A DNA stretch of 64,000 nucleotides, taken from positions 13,757,501 to 13,821,500 of the forward strand of contig JASXTE010000012.1 in the NCBI GenBank assembly GCA_030280995.1. Direction: 5' to 3'. Below, piece by piece: positions 49,447 through 60,196 of the stretch. Below the pieces are notes generated by a model that saw only the letters and a list, made by a program, of their open reading frames with translations, was not told the origin of the DNA and ran no database searches. Every line of letters begins with the position of its first letter. The first letter of the stretch is position 1. The DNA is from Hemileia vastatrix. Taxonomy: Eukaryota > Basidiomycota > Pucciniomycetes > Pucciniales > Zaghouaniaceae. Position numbers and translations under genes: made by a program.

Positions 49447-50864
49447 ATGACTTGTTGTCCTAGATCTTCTCAAAGGCAGCCATCACCCAGTTTTTCTTCA
49501 AATACCACTACTCCCTCTTTCCCCCGCTCAGCCGAGTAATCTAAGACCATTCAATTAAAAAAAGATGATCATCTCATTCTTATCAACTGGCTGAAAAACA
49601 AATCTAACTCTGATTCTTGTTTTGGTACTGAGTATTCAACTAAAGTAGGACAGCCCCCAGCATCAAAAGTTAATGGCTATATTTTAATGGCAAATGAATT
49701 ATGGAATAAGACCAAGGGAGGGATTGATCTTTTGCCTAAACAGATGTTTGAACGCTTCAAGCATTACTGAGCCAAATACAAGAAGGCAAAGGCTCTTTCA
49801 TCTTCCACTGGTTTTGGGGTTACCGACATTGATATAACTAAGGGTATCAAATCCATAGACAATAAATTTGAATCTTTATGTCCTTACTTTAAAGAGATGG
49901 ATGCAATTTTTGGAGAGCAAGCTGATTTTAATCCTGTAAAAATTTTGGATGGAGAAGATCCTATCTCCAAAAATGATGTTAAAGAAAATCTTTTCCCATC
50001 CTCTTCCTCCACTCAAGCCTCCCCTCATTTGAATGAGACAAATCTAGATAGCTTTTCTGTAGATCCCATTGGTGATTTAACCCAAACAACTCTAACTCAG
50101 GTCTGTTTCTTTTTTCTTTTTTCTTTTTTCCTTCATCTTATCATTTCTATTTTTTATTTACTTATCTTTTTCTTATTTCTTAAAAGGCTGACGAAGAAAC
50201 CCAGGATCCTCAATCAACTGAGTCTGAAGGTAGTGACAATGATGAGGAGGAAAATATGACCTTGAACAAGAAGCATAGGGCTTCATGTAGTCTTAATTTC
50301 CACTCACAAAGAAGACAAAAAAGTGATACTTCATCACAAACCCCTTTTTTGTCTATGGAACAATATTTAGAGAAACGTGATGCTGGTAATTGATACCATA
50401 CCTCTTATTACTTTACTCTACTTTTCTTCTACTTTATATTAATTTTTATTATCACTCTAGAAAAAGTAGAAATTTCTAAAGAGACTCTAAGCTTTTAAAA
50501 GAAGAAATACAAGCTCTCTTAAAGGAGGGATGATAGGCTACAGGATTTGGAAGAAAGAAAGTACGAGCTCTCTTTACGGAAGGATGATCGGGCCCAAGAT
50601 TTGGAGGAGAGAAAGTATGAGCTCTCTTTACAGAAGGATGGTTGGGCCCAAGATTTGGAGGAGAAGAAGTTTGAGTTAACTCTAAGTATTTAAAAATCAA
50701 AAAAAAAGGAGAAAACACTCAAACATCAAAACCTATTAGAGAAGATGAAATATAAGTTTGATCATGAAGAAAATTCAAAAAAGAAAGATTTCTTGATAGA
50801 ATGTGTTAAAGCTAATAAATCTGTTGAGGAAATTGAACGTTTAAAGAAATTGTTGGAAGACTAG
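49447..50864 (+). pseudogene. Harbinger accessory protein, copy 2
   Basis: Homologous over its length to 15492-16841, with the same two intron positions. In-frame stops (for example in SAE*SK and FKHY*AK) and another in the coiled coil disable it. GGA where copy 1 has the TGA gives EMDAIFGEQADFNPVKI. The coiled coil has three 17-residue repeats here against two in copy 1. Confidence 0.7.
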
Positions 50865-51009
50865 TTTGTTTTATTTCTCTCACACTTCAACTGTTCATAT
50901 TTATTTGTACATAAAATTTTATCTTTATCTCCTGTATTTCTTTACTCTATCAATCATTACTTGAATTTTCGTATTTTAATGTTAAATATTCTTTTTTTAA
51001 ATAAAATTT

Positions 51010-51665
51010 TCATGTCAACTTTGAAAATTTGACAATCCTCCACCCCTGGATTTTTTTGAAGTAAGGGGTGGGTATCACCAAAATTCTTTCATTTCATGAA
51101 TCTTGAAAGTCTTATATGAAACTTTGGCTTTACTACCCCCTGCATTTTACTGGTATCCCAAAAATTCTTACATGTCAAGAATTTCACAAGTCTTATAAGA
51201 AATTTTGGCAAAACCCCCCATGGATTTTATTGAAGTAAGGGACGGGTATCACCAAAAAATTTTCACCAAAATATTTACAAGTCAAAAAAATTCTATATCT
51301 GTTTTAAAAATTTGGCAATACTCTCCCCTGCCTTTTATTGAAGCAAGGGGTGGGTATCACCAAAATTTTTCTAAGTCATCAATTTCACATTTCAGATTTG
51401 AAAATCTGGCAATACCCCCCCCCCCTGCATTTTATTGAAGTAAGGGGTGGAGTCATCTAAAATTTTCACCAAAATATTTACAAGTCAAAAAAATTATATA
51501 TCTGTTTTAAAAAATTGGCAATACTCTCCCCTGCATTTTATTGAAGCAAGGGGTGGATATCACCAAAATTTTTCTAAGTCATCAATTTCACATGTCAGAT
51601 TTGAAAATTTGGCAATACCCCCCCCCCCCCTGCATTTTATTGAAGTAAGTGGTGGAAGTCATCTA
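51010..51665. repeat. Minisatellite in Harbinger copy 2
   Basis: About seven units of the 90-110 bp repeat also found at 16975-17430, each with GAAGTAAGGGGTGGG and a poly-C run. The extra units lie at 51440-51640. Confidence 0.8.
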
Positions 51666-51955
51666 AATTTAATATAATTACATAAATTATTAAATAAATA
51701 TCTAATATATATCAATTTCCCTAGTTTAAAGTAATGAAAATCCCTCAAGCCAAAATGCAGATCAAATCTAGAAACAAAAGTTTGGGACTTTTCACAGGTA
51801 TAGGCTAGAGGAACCCCATGAAACAAATAAATGTTATCATGATTACCTGTTATACAACCAAAGGTCGTTGGCTCATCACTTCACTTGAGCAAATTGATAT
51901 ATAAAGAATATTTATTAAAAATTTATGAGAAAATATAAAACTTTCAATTACAACT

Positions 51956-53253
51956 CTAATCCCCATACTTTATGGATCTAGATAAAGTTTTTTTAAATCG
52001 ATTAACTTTACCTTCTTTCTTTACCTTGTTGATTCTTTGAATCAACTTATGACTGATTTGAAATGAGCAACCAAAATGTGTTAAATCTTGACAAGATTCC
52101 AAACCAGGAGGTGCTTTGGTCGTTTGATGATTATCCTTAGAAGAATTCCAAATAGTTTTGATGATACCATTTCCCAAACCAAAATCAATGATGCACCGGT
52201 GGTCTGGAAAATATAAACCATGTCCTTTGATTTTAGCTAGAGATGGTATTGGTTGGCCAGTTATCGGATTGATATATGAGAATATACCAAAAGTAAGAAA
52301 ATTGGTGTCATTCCTATCAATATGAATCCTATTGTGGAATCCAGAATGAGTGATAATAACATTAGAAAATAAAAGATATTTGTGGCTGATATCTTCCCAT
52401 TCAGAGTCACACCAATTTGTTATTCAAACTTTGGTTTCAAGTCCATGATTTTTTTCAAATGCTTTATTAAAGAGCTTTTTGAGTCGAAGAGCAAGAAAAG
52501 AGTTTAAGGAAGGTAGAGTGTCCCATAAGCAAAAATCTTCATCTTTTTGAGCTTTAGTGATATTCTTGAGCAATGAATATATGCCTATATAAATGAAATA
52601 AGTGAAATGACATTGAGAATGGAAAAAAAAATATTAGACATACCAAGAGAATATCCTTTAACAAAACCTGGTCTCCAACCAAATCCAATCATGATACCAC
52701 CCAACAAATTTGTATTCCTTATAGGTAATCAAACCAAAGCCATTTGATAAAGAGTTATGATAAGATCCGATAGTTGATTAAAAGATTCATCTTTTACACC
52801 ATCAAATGAATGAACTTCCAAAATGATTTGAGCCTTATAAGTATTACTGATAACTGCAACAACTTGATCAACTCCAAATTTGGTTAGATATTTGATATCT
52901 TCTGGTAATTTTTTTGGATATTAATTTTTTTATCTACTTTAGTTTTATGAAAAAAAATGTTTGGGATATGACAAAAATAACTTTCACAGAGAATTTCTTT
53001 TTTCAGATATCTTTTCTTCTGATGAGACTGATTATCTTTAATTTTTTTGGATGATTTAGAAGAAGAATTTTTTTTCCAGATATCTTTTATTCTGAGGAGA
53101 CTGATTATCATTAATCTTTTTTGTTGTTTGAGAAGATGATTGTATTGAAGTTGATTTTGAAGAAGATGATAGAGATGATAAAGATGAAGATGATAAAGAA
53201 GATAAAGATGAAGATGATAGAGAAGTAAGGGGTGAATCTGAAGAAGAAGACAT
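51956..53253 (-). pseudogene. Tet/JBP-like 2OG-Fe(II) dioxygenase carried by Harbinger copy 2
   Basis: Minus strand. Ser-rich N terminus from ATG 53253 (MSSSSDSPLTSLSS), a frame change, then KKLPEDIKYLTKFGVDQVVA, one TGA, then GGIMIGFGWRPGFVKGYSLG. A 59-bp GT-AG intron (52585-52643) joins it to a last exon that is open for about 208 codons (52584-51956): WDTLPSLNSFLALRLKK, SGFHNRIHIDRNDTNFLTFG, GHGLYFPDHRCIIDFGLGNG, KDNHQTTKAPPG, LTHFGCSFQISHKLIQRI. HID and DNHQTT supply the HxD...H iron site; GFGWRPG and THFGCSFQI are further family-like blocks. I recognise this as the Tet-like dioxygenase type abundant in rusts, from memory of motifs, not a search. Role (base oxidation, escape from silencing) is inference. 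Confidence 0.62.
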
Positions 53254-53760
53254 TTTTCTGATCTAAAAAAAAATTTAAATGTCAAAAAAAAATTCAACAC
53301 ATATTTTTTAAAGAAAAACTCACATAATAATATCTTTTAAAATAAAATTTAAAGCAATATCCTTTTAAAAAATAAAAAAAAATTTAAAAATTTTCAGTAA
53401 AAATTATTTCAAAAAAAAAAAAAAATACAAAAGAAAACCTGATGTTTGGTTATAAAAAACCTTCACAGAAACTCCTGTCAAAATAATAAAAAAAAAAAAT
53501 CTGTAAAAGAAAAATCAGAACAAATAAAATTAAAAAAAAATTAATTCAGTAAAATTATTTGTAAGAAAAATTAAAAATTAATATCTAAACCTTTTTTGTT
53601 TTGTAATTTACAGGGAAAGGCCTTAACAGAATGTAATAGTTTTTTTTCTAAAATTCTGCCAAAAAAAAAAAAAAGTGACATTTTAGTATGTTTTTTAAAA
53701 AAAAGGTAACCCCTCTTTAACTCCCATAACAGTCCCCTCTCCCCCCATTCTTTCTCTGAA
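53254..53760. other. Upstream region of the Tet-like gene
   Basis: AT-rich; probable promoter of the minus-strand dioxygenase gene. No other feature seen. Confidence 0.4.
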
Positions 53761-54310
53761 ATCACCTCTAAAATCCCTCCCTCCTTGCCTCAAAACCACC
53801 CTCAAATCCCCTCCTTGCCTGTCTCAAAATCCCCCTGAAACCCCCTCCTTAATTGCCACAAAACCCCCCCAAACCCCCCCTTTCCACCCCTCTTTAGCCA
53901 CTTCAAACCCCCCCATTTAGGTCCCATCCCCCCCATCCACTTCCCTTAAGCCACCTCTACCCCCCCTCCTTCTTAACAAACAATTGTTAGTGATTGTTTG
54001 TTAAGGAAGAGGAGGGGCTAGAGAAGGCTTAAGGGGAGTGGAAGGGGGGTTTTGAGAAGGGTAAAGAGAGGAGAAGGTGGGAGAGTTGAGGCACCTAAAG
54101 AGAGGGGAAGGGGGGGTGATGAGGCGCCTAAAGAGAGGGGAAGGGGGGTACATGAGGAACCTAAAGAGGGGGGAAAGGGGGGATTTGGGACAGGCAAGGA
54201 GGGTGATATAAAGGGGACTTGAGGAAGGTAAAGAGAGGGGAGAAGGAGTGACTTGAGGCAGGTAAAGAGAGAGGAAAAGGGGTGAAATGAGGCAGCTAAA
54301 GAGGGTGAAG
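53761..54310. repeat. C-rich/G-rich imperfect giant palindrome with ~36-bp tandem units
   Basis: The left half is C-rich (CCACC, CCCCTCC units). A perfect-stem centre near 53980-54003 (TTAACAAACAAT / ATTGTTTGTTAA) divides it from a G-rich right half of repeats like GAGGCACCTAAAGAGAGGGG. The halves are roughly reverse complementary. Absent from copy 1. Confidence 0.7.
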
Positions 54311-54840
54311 GAGAGAAAAAAAAAGAAAAAAAAAGAGAAAAAAAAAAGTTAGTCTAACCTTGAAAATAAAAAAAAAGGACTTACAAAAAAAAAAAAAAAA
54401 AAAAAAAAAACAAAAAAAAACCAAAAAAAAAACCAAAAAAAAACCAAAAAAAAAACCAAAAAAAAAACTAAAAACAAAATGAAGCAAAATAAAAAAATTC
54501 ATGATTAGCAAATAAAAAACAAGAAAAAAGAAAAAAAATGACTTACCTGGTGAGATGAGTTGAGAAAATAAAAGTAAAAAAAATATTTGAGTGATGTTTG
54601 AGGAGAGGATGAAAAGGATATGAGTGATGAATGAAAAAAAAATCACTGACAAAATATGTGATTTCAGAAAATATGCAATTTCATGTTGAGCTGGTGAAAG
54701 AAAACCAATGAGCCATCCAAAAAAAAAGATATTCACCGTAAATTCCAAAAAAAAATAAATAAATATGCAACAAACCAAAATACCAAAACAAGTGAATGAA
54801 GTACACAAAGAGGACATTTGGAGAGTAAAAAAAATAAATT
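54311..54840. other. Low-complexity Harbinger interior
   Basis: A-rich runs (AACCAAAAAAAA repeats at 54380-54470), then sequence shared with copy 1. No gene. Confidence 0.5.
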
Positions 54841-56966
54841 AAAAGGGTGGTGAAGAGAAATGTTGGAGAGTAATAGGCATAATGACAGAGCGTATGCTGG
54901 TTGAATGAATGTTTTGTGATTCAAGGGAGGGGAGAGCTGGTGCTGGTTCAGGATCTGTCACGCGCCACGTGACACTCGAGGCAAAAGCAGCTCATTAAAT
55001 CAATAATATAGAGGTCTAAATACATACTCAAAGTGCAGAAAACAATTCTACATAGCAACTGCGACTTTCCTTTGTGTACTCACTATTCAACAGCACTAGT
55101 CTAAGCTTTAAATCTAAATTAGTCAATCTCTCAATAGTGTGTTTTAGTCTTTTCCTCAATAAGTGACACAAAGCGCAATAGTTAATGTAATAGTCCTCTA
55201 AAAGGTTTATTAAGTATCTGTGGGTTATTAACAGGGGTAGTGAGCATGGACGGGATGGTTAGTGGATGATTAAAAGGGTTAACAGATTTTAGTGAGGAGG
55301 GTCCAGGTGTAACGGGTGTATTTTGGTGGTCTGTGGTGTGTGGAATGATGGATGGGTATGAGGTCAATGCGAGGAGGAGTAATAGATATAAAAAGGGTTG
55401 GATTTTGGTTCGATATTCCTTTAGAATTAAATTATAAAATGTATATATAGATAATAGTGGTAAAGCATCAGGTTAAATCATTATTATTGTACATTTCCTT
55501 ATTTTACTCAGTAATCATTTCTAAATCTTAAATCTTTGATTATTGAGTTTACAACCCTTTGTGAGATCTTAAGAATATTAATATTACCTTTAAATTATAT
55601 TAGAATTCTTATCGAACATATCTCAAAGCAGTAGCTCTTCCTTCAAGTCATCTTTGAATCACTTCCTTGAACATTTCCTCTGTGCTTCAAAGAAGTTTCT
55701 AAACTCTCTACATCTCACTTCCAGTAACACCCTTGACCTTGTGCGTAGGTTGTACGGCGACAGGATCCTCTTCTTCATAAAGATCATTCCACTCATCCTT
55801 TAAATCAGCTAGGATATTGTGGAGTATAATGCAAGTCATGATCCAATGATTTGCAGTTTTGATCTGAATTTTTTTTTGAAATTGGATTCTGAGCTCCCGA
55901 AGACTAGAAAATCGTCCCTTTAAAATACCTATAGCATGTTCAATTTGTACACTTGATTGGGCAAGGTGATAATTAAATTTAGTTTTGGGGTCATTTTCTA
56001 AGGTTGCACCACGGAAAGCAGGTATAATGTACTTTTCTCACTTGCATATGCTGAGTCTGCAAGGAGGTACTGAGATTCGTCAAAGTATGAGTCTGGGGTT
56101 TGAGGAATCTTTATTCTTTGGAAGACGTAAGAGTCATGACATGATCCAGGGAAGCAACTATGAAAAGCAATAAATTTTTTATTGACATCACATAAAAGTT
56201 GAACGGCAATAGAGTATCTAGAAAGAAGATAAAAAGTTAGTTTATGAATGATGAGAAATTGGAGAAGATTTTGAAGAAACATTTTTTTGCAATCAAAATA
56301 ATGGTTGCCATCATGAGCAGGCTTTTGACTCAAAGGTATAGTTGTGCCATCAACAAATCCTACACAGCCATAGAAACCTTCATCTTGCATTACTTGAGAG
56401 GATTCAAGTCACTGTTCTGGAGTTGGCCAAGCAAGTGTTTGAGACTTGAGGGAAAGGATAGAAATCATACAGCGCTTAGTGTATAATATCACAGTACCAT
56501 ATCCTATGTTAAAGAGATTATCCAAATGTCTTACAGCAGCACCATTTCTATTTGAGCCAAAGCAACATAGTGCAACAGCAAGTTGGATGGCAGGATTACA
56601 CTGTTTGTTATGGGAATTGTTATGAAAGATAAGATGATCAGAGATGAGTTGATAAATTTTGAAGAAAGAATTGGGAGAAGTTCTAAAAAGTTGGGTGAAG
56701 TTTAAATTAGGAATGTTGAGAATGGAGGCCAGATCATATTGGGGATCATGATAAAGATTTGGCCCCCTGGTGATGATGTAATGCTTTTTGGAAAGAAAAA
56801 ATATATAAGCTAAAGCATCTTCCAAATCAGAGTCAGATTTATAGTAAAGAACTAAAAGAAAAGTAATAGCATTCATTGTTGAGTGAAGTAGCTTCCTAGT
56901 AGAGAGGTGTTTCATTGTTGCCGGTGGAAGGGTTATGTGATGAGGGAAGTGGGAATTCACCGCCAA
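54841..56966 (-). pseudogene. Harbinger transposase, copy 2, disrupted by a solo LTR
   Basis: Minus strand from ATG 56966. N-terminal domain (RTSPNSFFKIYQLISDHLIF) is open to a TGA near 56409 (CGA in copies 1 and 3). It continues as GFYGCVGFVDGTTIPLSQ, the YFDCKK exon end and intron, YSIAVQLLCD, LLADSAYAS, then a frameshift. The Glu region VQIEHAIGILKG is present near 55930. The 3' part is split by the LTR at 54956-55762. Not functional. Confidence 0.85.
54956..55762. repeat. Solo LTR (807 bp) in the Harbinger transposase
   Basis: Starts TGTCACGCGCCACGTGAC and ends TACGGCGACA, with a perfect 5-bp duplication GGATC (54951-54955 and 55763-55767). The uninterrupted sequence is visible in copy 1. 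No internal region remains, so it is a product of LTR-LTR recombination. It does not resemble families A, B or C beyond TGTCA. A plus-strand GATATAAAAAGGG near 55386 suggests plus orientation. Confidence 0.88.
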
Positions 56967-57294
56967 ATGTGCAGTTGGGGTGTGTAGATAGATAAGAAAC
57001 TTAAGTGTTCGCCACCAAAATTAAGTAGCATAGAGTGAGGAAAGACTTAAGGATGGCATCAGCAATTATGAGTCATGTGACTTTCTTGCAAATCCATTAT
57101 GGATGAGATGAGTTTGGGATCAGGAATTAGGAATAGAAATTGGAGTATAAGAGGCGGGATAATGCATTATCACGGATTCCTTATCCACTAGCCCCAGGGC
57201 TAGTGGATAAGAATCTTCCGCAATTAATAATGTCTGATCCCGGAAAAAAAAATCCTGATCCCTAATTGCAGATCCCTGAACATTGATACCCCCT

Positions 57295-60196
57295 AATAAT
57301 GAGATAGGGAAAACTGGATGTTTCTTATCATATGGGGCATATAATATGAATTCCACAGAATTATTTCCAACCATTTTGTTGACTACAAAAGATCCTACAA
57401 AGGGGTCCTTTAATTTAACATTACCTTGTAAGTTAAAATGTAGTGTTGAAATTAGGACTTCATCTCCTTTTTTGAATTCAAATTCTTTATGAGATTTATC
57501 CCACATTTTCTTTTTATATTCAAATGCTTTTTGGATTCATTCCTCTGCATGCTTTATAAAAATTTTTTGCATATGAATAAACGATTTAGTACCAGGGTGT
57601 ATATATAACCTTGGCAAATTATTAAAATAATTTACTGGGATATTTGGTACATACACTACGCAATATAGGGGGTGGACTTGCTAGCAAGTCCTCAACCTGA
57701 ACTCAGATGGAACTCAGATGGAACTCAGACTGAACTCATACTGAACCCATACTGAACTCTACTTGAACACCCACCTAAAACTGTTCTTCTGAGTGGTGTT
57801 CATTCCTGATTGTATGGCTCCTTTATCAATAGCTCAATGTGTGTTCAATCTATGGTGAGTTTGGGTCCAAGGTTGCGGACTTGCTAGCAAGTCCGCCCCC
57901 CATATTGTGTGGTGATATCCAAGCCATATTTCAAATGGTTTTTTCTCTGTTACAGAATGAGTTGTGCTATTTTAAGCAAATTAAAGGCCAAGAATTAATT
58001 TTACCCAGTCATGTGTGAATTTCTCATTGTCATTGTATTCTAATCCAAAGGCACAATATCTTCTGATCATGTCTTCAAGAGTCTGTATTATTCTTTCAGC
58101 CAGCCCATCAGTTTGTGTATGGTGTGCTGTAGAAAATTTCAATTGACAACCTGATACTTCCATCAAAGATGTCCAGAACTCTGAAGTAAATTTAGGGTCT
58201 CTTTCAGAAATTATGGCTTTGGGAAACCCAGCAGTATTCATCATTTTTGTCCACCATAGTAATGCCAAGTCTTTTGCAGATACCTATCTATGTGCAGGGA
58301 TAAATTTACACCTTTTTGTTAATCTATCTACAATTACCCAGCAAGAATTGAAACTTTCTTTTCCTGCTAATAGCAAGCCAGTGACAAAATTCATGTTTAT
58401 AATTTCCCATGGAGCTTTTGGCTGCTGTATTTGTTTTAATAACTCAACTCTCCTTCCAGCCAATCTTTTAGATTTCTGACAAGAGTCACATGTTTAAATG
58501 TATTTTTGTACATCTTCTTTCATGTTTATCCACCAGGCTGAATTTTTAACTCTAGTTAATGTTTTGTTAAAATCAAAATGAACAGCTAAGATGTCATCAT
58601 GACAAGTACTTAAAATTAACTCTTTCATAGAAGGTGGTATAACTATTACATTACTTAGCTTTTTCCTGTAATATATGTATCTATCTTCAATTGAAAATTT
58701 ACCTTTTTCCAATTCAGTTTTATACTTTGGAGGTAAGGTTTTAATTAAAGAATTGATAGAGGCATTAGTTGGATCATTTAAAATGGTAGATAATTTAGAC
58801 AAATCTTTATCAGATGAATTATTTACTAATATAGTTTGCATAAATTCTTCCTCTAAATCCACTATATAAATCCCAAATATATGTATAACCTCATTTTCAG
58901 GTACATAAGCTGGATTGTCAGTATCATTTGGAAAAGGGCTTCTGGATTATAAATCCACATTAGAATGAAATGTTCCTGATCTATGAGTGATTTTCATTCT
59001 TCCTCTGTACTCTTGTACAGCTAGTTTTAATTTAAACATGTGCCTATTAGGTGTTTTCATGTTTAGTAATGATTTTACTGCACTTCAATCTGTTATTAAT
59101 TCAAACTTTTGGTCTTCCAGATAGTAATGAAGTTTCTCCAGCGCCCCAAAAAACAGCTAAACATTCCAGTTGGGTGGCACCATACCTTAATTCTGTTTTT
59201 CTTAAGGTTATGGATATATAACAGATAACTACTTCAGATAATTTCGCATTTATAATCTGTTTCTGCTGTAAAGCAGAACCTAACCCTGTGAAGCTTGCAT
59301 GAGTATACAAGATAAAAGGGAGGTTTAAATCTGGAAGTCCCAATATTGGATCTGAAATTAAAAATTCCTTCAATTTATCAAAGGCATGTTGTCTTTCATT
59401 ATGCCAAATGAAAGCCTCATTTTTCCTGATTAATGTTGTTAAAGGGGCTGCAATGAATTGGTAGTTTTTTATATACTGCCTATAATATCCACACATAACT
59501 AAAAAACTTTGAACATCTTTCACATTCTTAGGTATACTAATGTTTTTTATTGCTGCCACTTTGTTCTGGTCAACACAAATTTGTAATCCAGATACAACAT
59601 GTCCAAGTACTTTCAAGGATTAAAACCCAAACTTACATTTCTTTAATGCAATTTTCATATTAATTTCATCCATCTTTTAAAGTACTCTTTTCAGGTGATT
59701 TAAATTGTAATCATATGTTTTTGAAAATACTTTGATGTCATCAATATAAACCAAAAGCCATCCTTCAACCATACTCTGATGAAAAGTACTATCCATCAAT
59801 TTTGGGAAGACTGAAGGCGCATTCTTTGGGCCAAAAGGAATTCTCACATATTTATATATCCTCATGTGTGTGGTTATGAGTAAGAAATTCTGAGAATTAT
59901 TTTACACAGGGATCTGGTGTTAACCTTTGTTTCCATCCATACAGGAAATATATTTTGCTCCTTGTAAGGTAGCATGGATAGAAGCTATCCTTGGTAGAGT
60001 GTAAATATCATCTACAGTGAATGTATTCAGAGCTCTTTAATCACCACATAATCTTGCCTTATCTTTTTCATAAGAGATTAAAACTGGTGTAATGACGCAA
60101 TACTTAGGTTTTGTGTCCAATTTTTCAACAATTCCAATTTCTAACAACATTTTAATGTTTTCTTCAATGTCTTTACTTTTTTCAGGAGAAGCTGGG
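57295..60196 (-). pseudogene. Gypsy A pol (RT, RNase H, integrase), degenerate
   Basis: Read on the minus strand: RT start SPEKSKDIEENIKMLLEIGI (60180 down), PFGPKNAPSVFPKLMDSTF and VYIDDIKVFSKT (59865-59677), LGHVVSGLQICVDQNK, RNase H (YTHASFTGLGSAL with Asp replaced by His in the usual YADAS), integrase zinc finger HDDILAVHF, core with INMNFVTGL, HHTQTDGLAERIIQTLEDM, and C-terminal KKGDEVLISTLHFNLQGN. Stops and shifts throughout. The catalytic MDF is MNF, as in the left gypsy. The 5' side stops abruptly at an LTR with no gag or protease. A MITE interrupts 57654-57914. Confidence 0.88.
57654..57914. mobile_element. CACTA-type MITE, 11-mer family, copy 3
   Basis: 261 bp, nearly identical to 9976-10236. 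ATA on both sides; the gypsy B homologue shows the empty site (CCATATACTCC region), confirming the insertion. Confidence 0.9.

Larger units (their letters stand above)
49079..57294. mobile_element. PIF/Harbinger-type DNA transposon, copy 2 (8.2 kb)
   Basis: Ends AGGGGGTATCAATGTT and its inverse AACATTGATACCCCCT, flanked by AAT on both sides (49076-49078 and 57295-57297), inserted in the integrase region of gypsy A. Same gene order as copy 1: accessory gene, Tet-like gene, transposase. It is longer than copy 1 because it keeps the upstream dioxygenase exon and a G/C-rich repeat block, and because an 807-bp solo LTR sits in the transposase gene. Confidence 0.9.

Noticed and set aside
54296..54817. 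173-codon frame of Phe and Leu on the minus strand
   Set aside because: A-rich low-complexity sequence in Harbinger copy 2; copy 1 does not keep it open.
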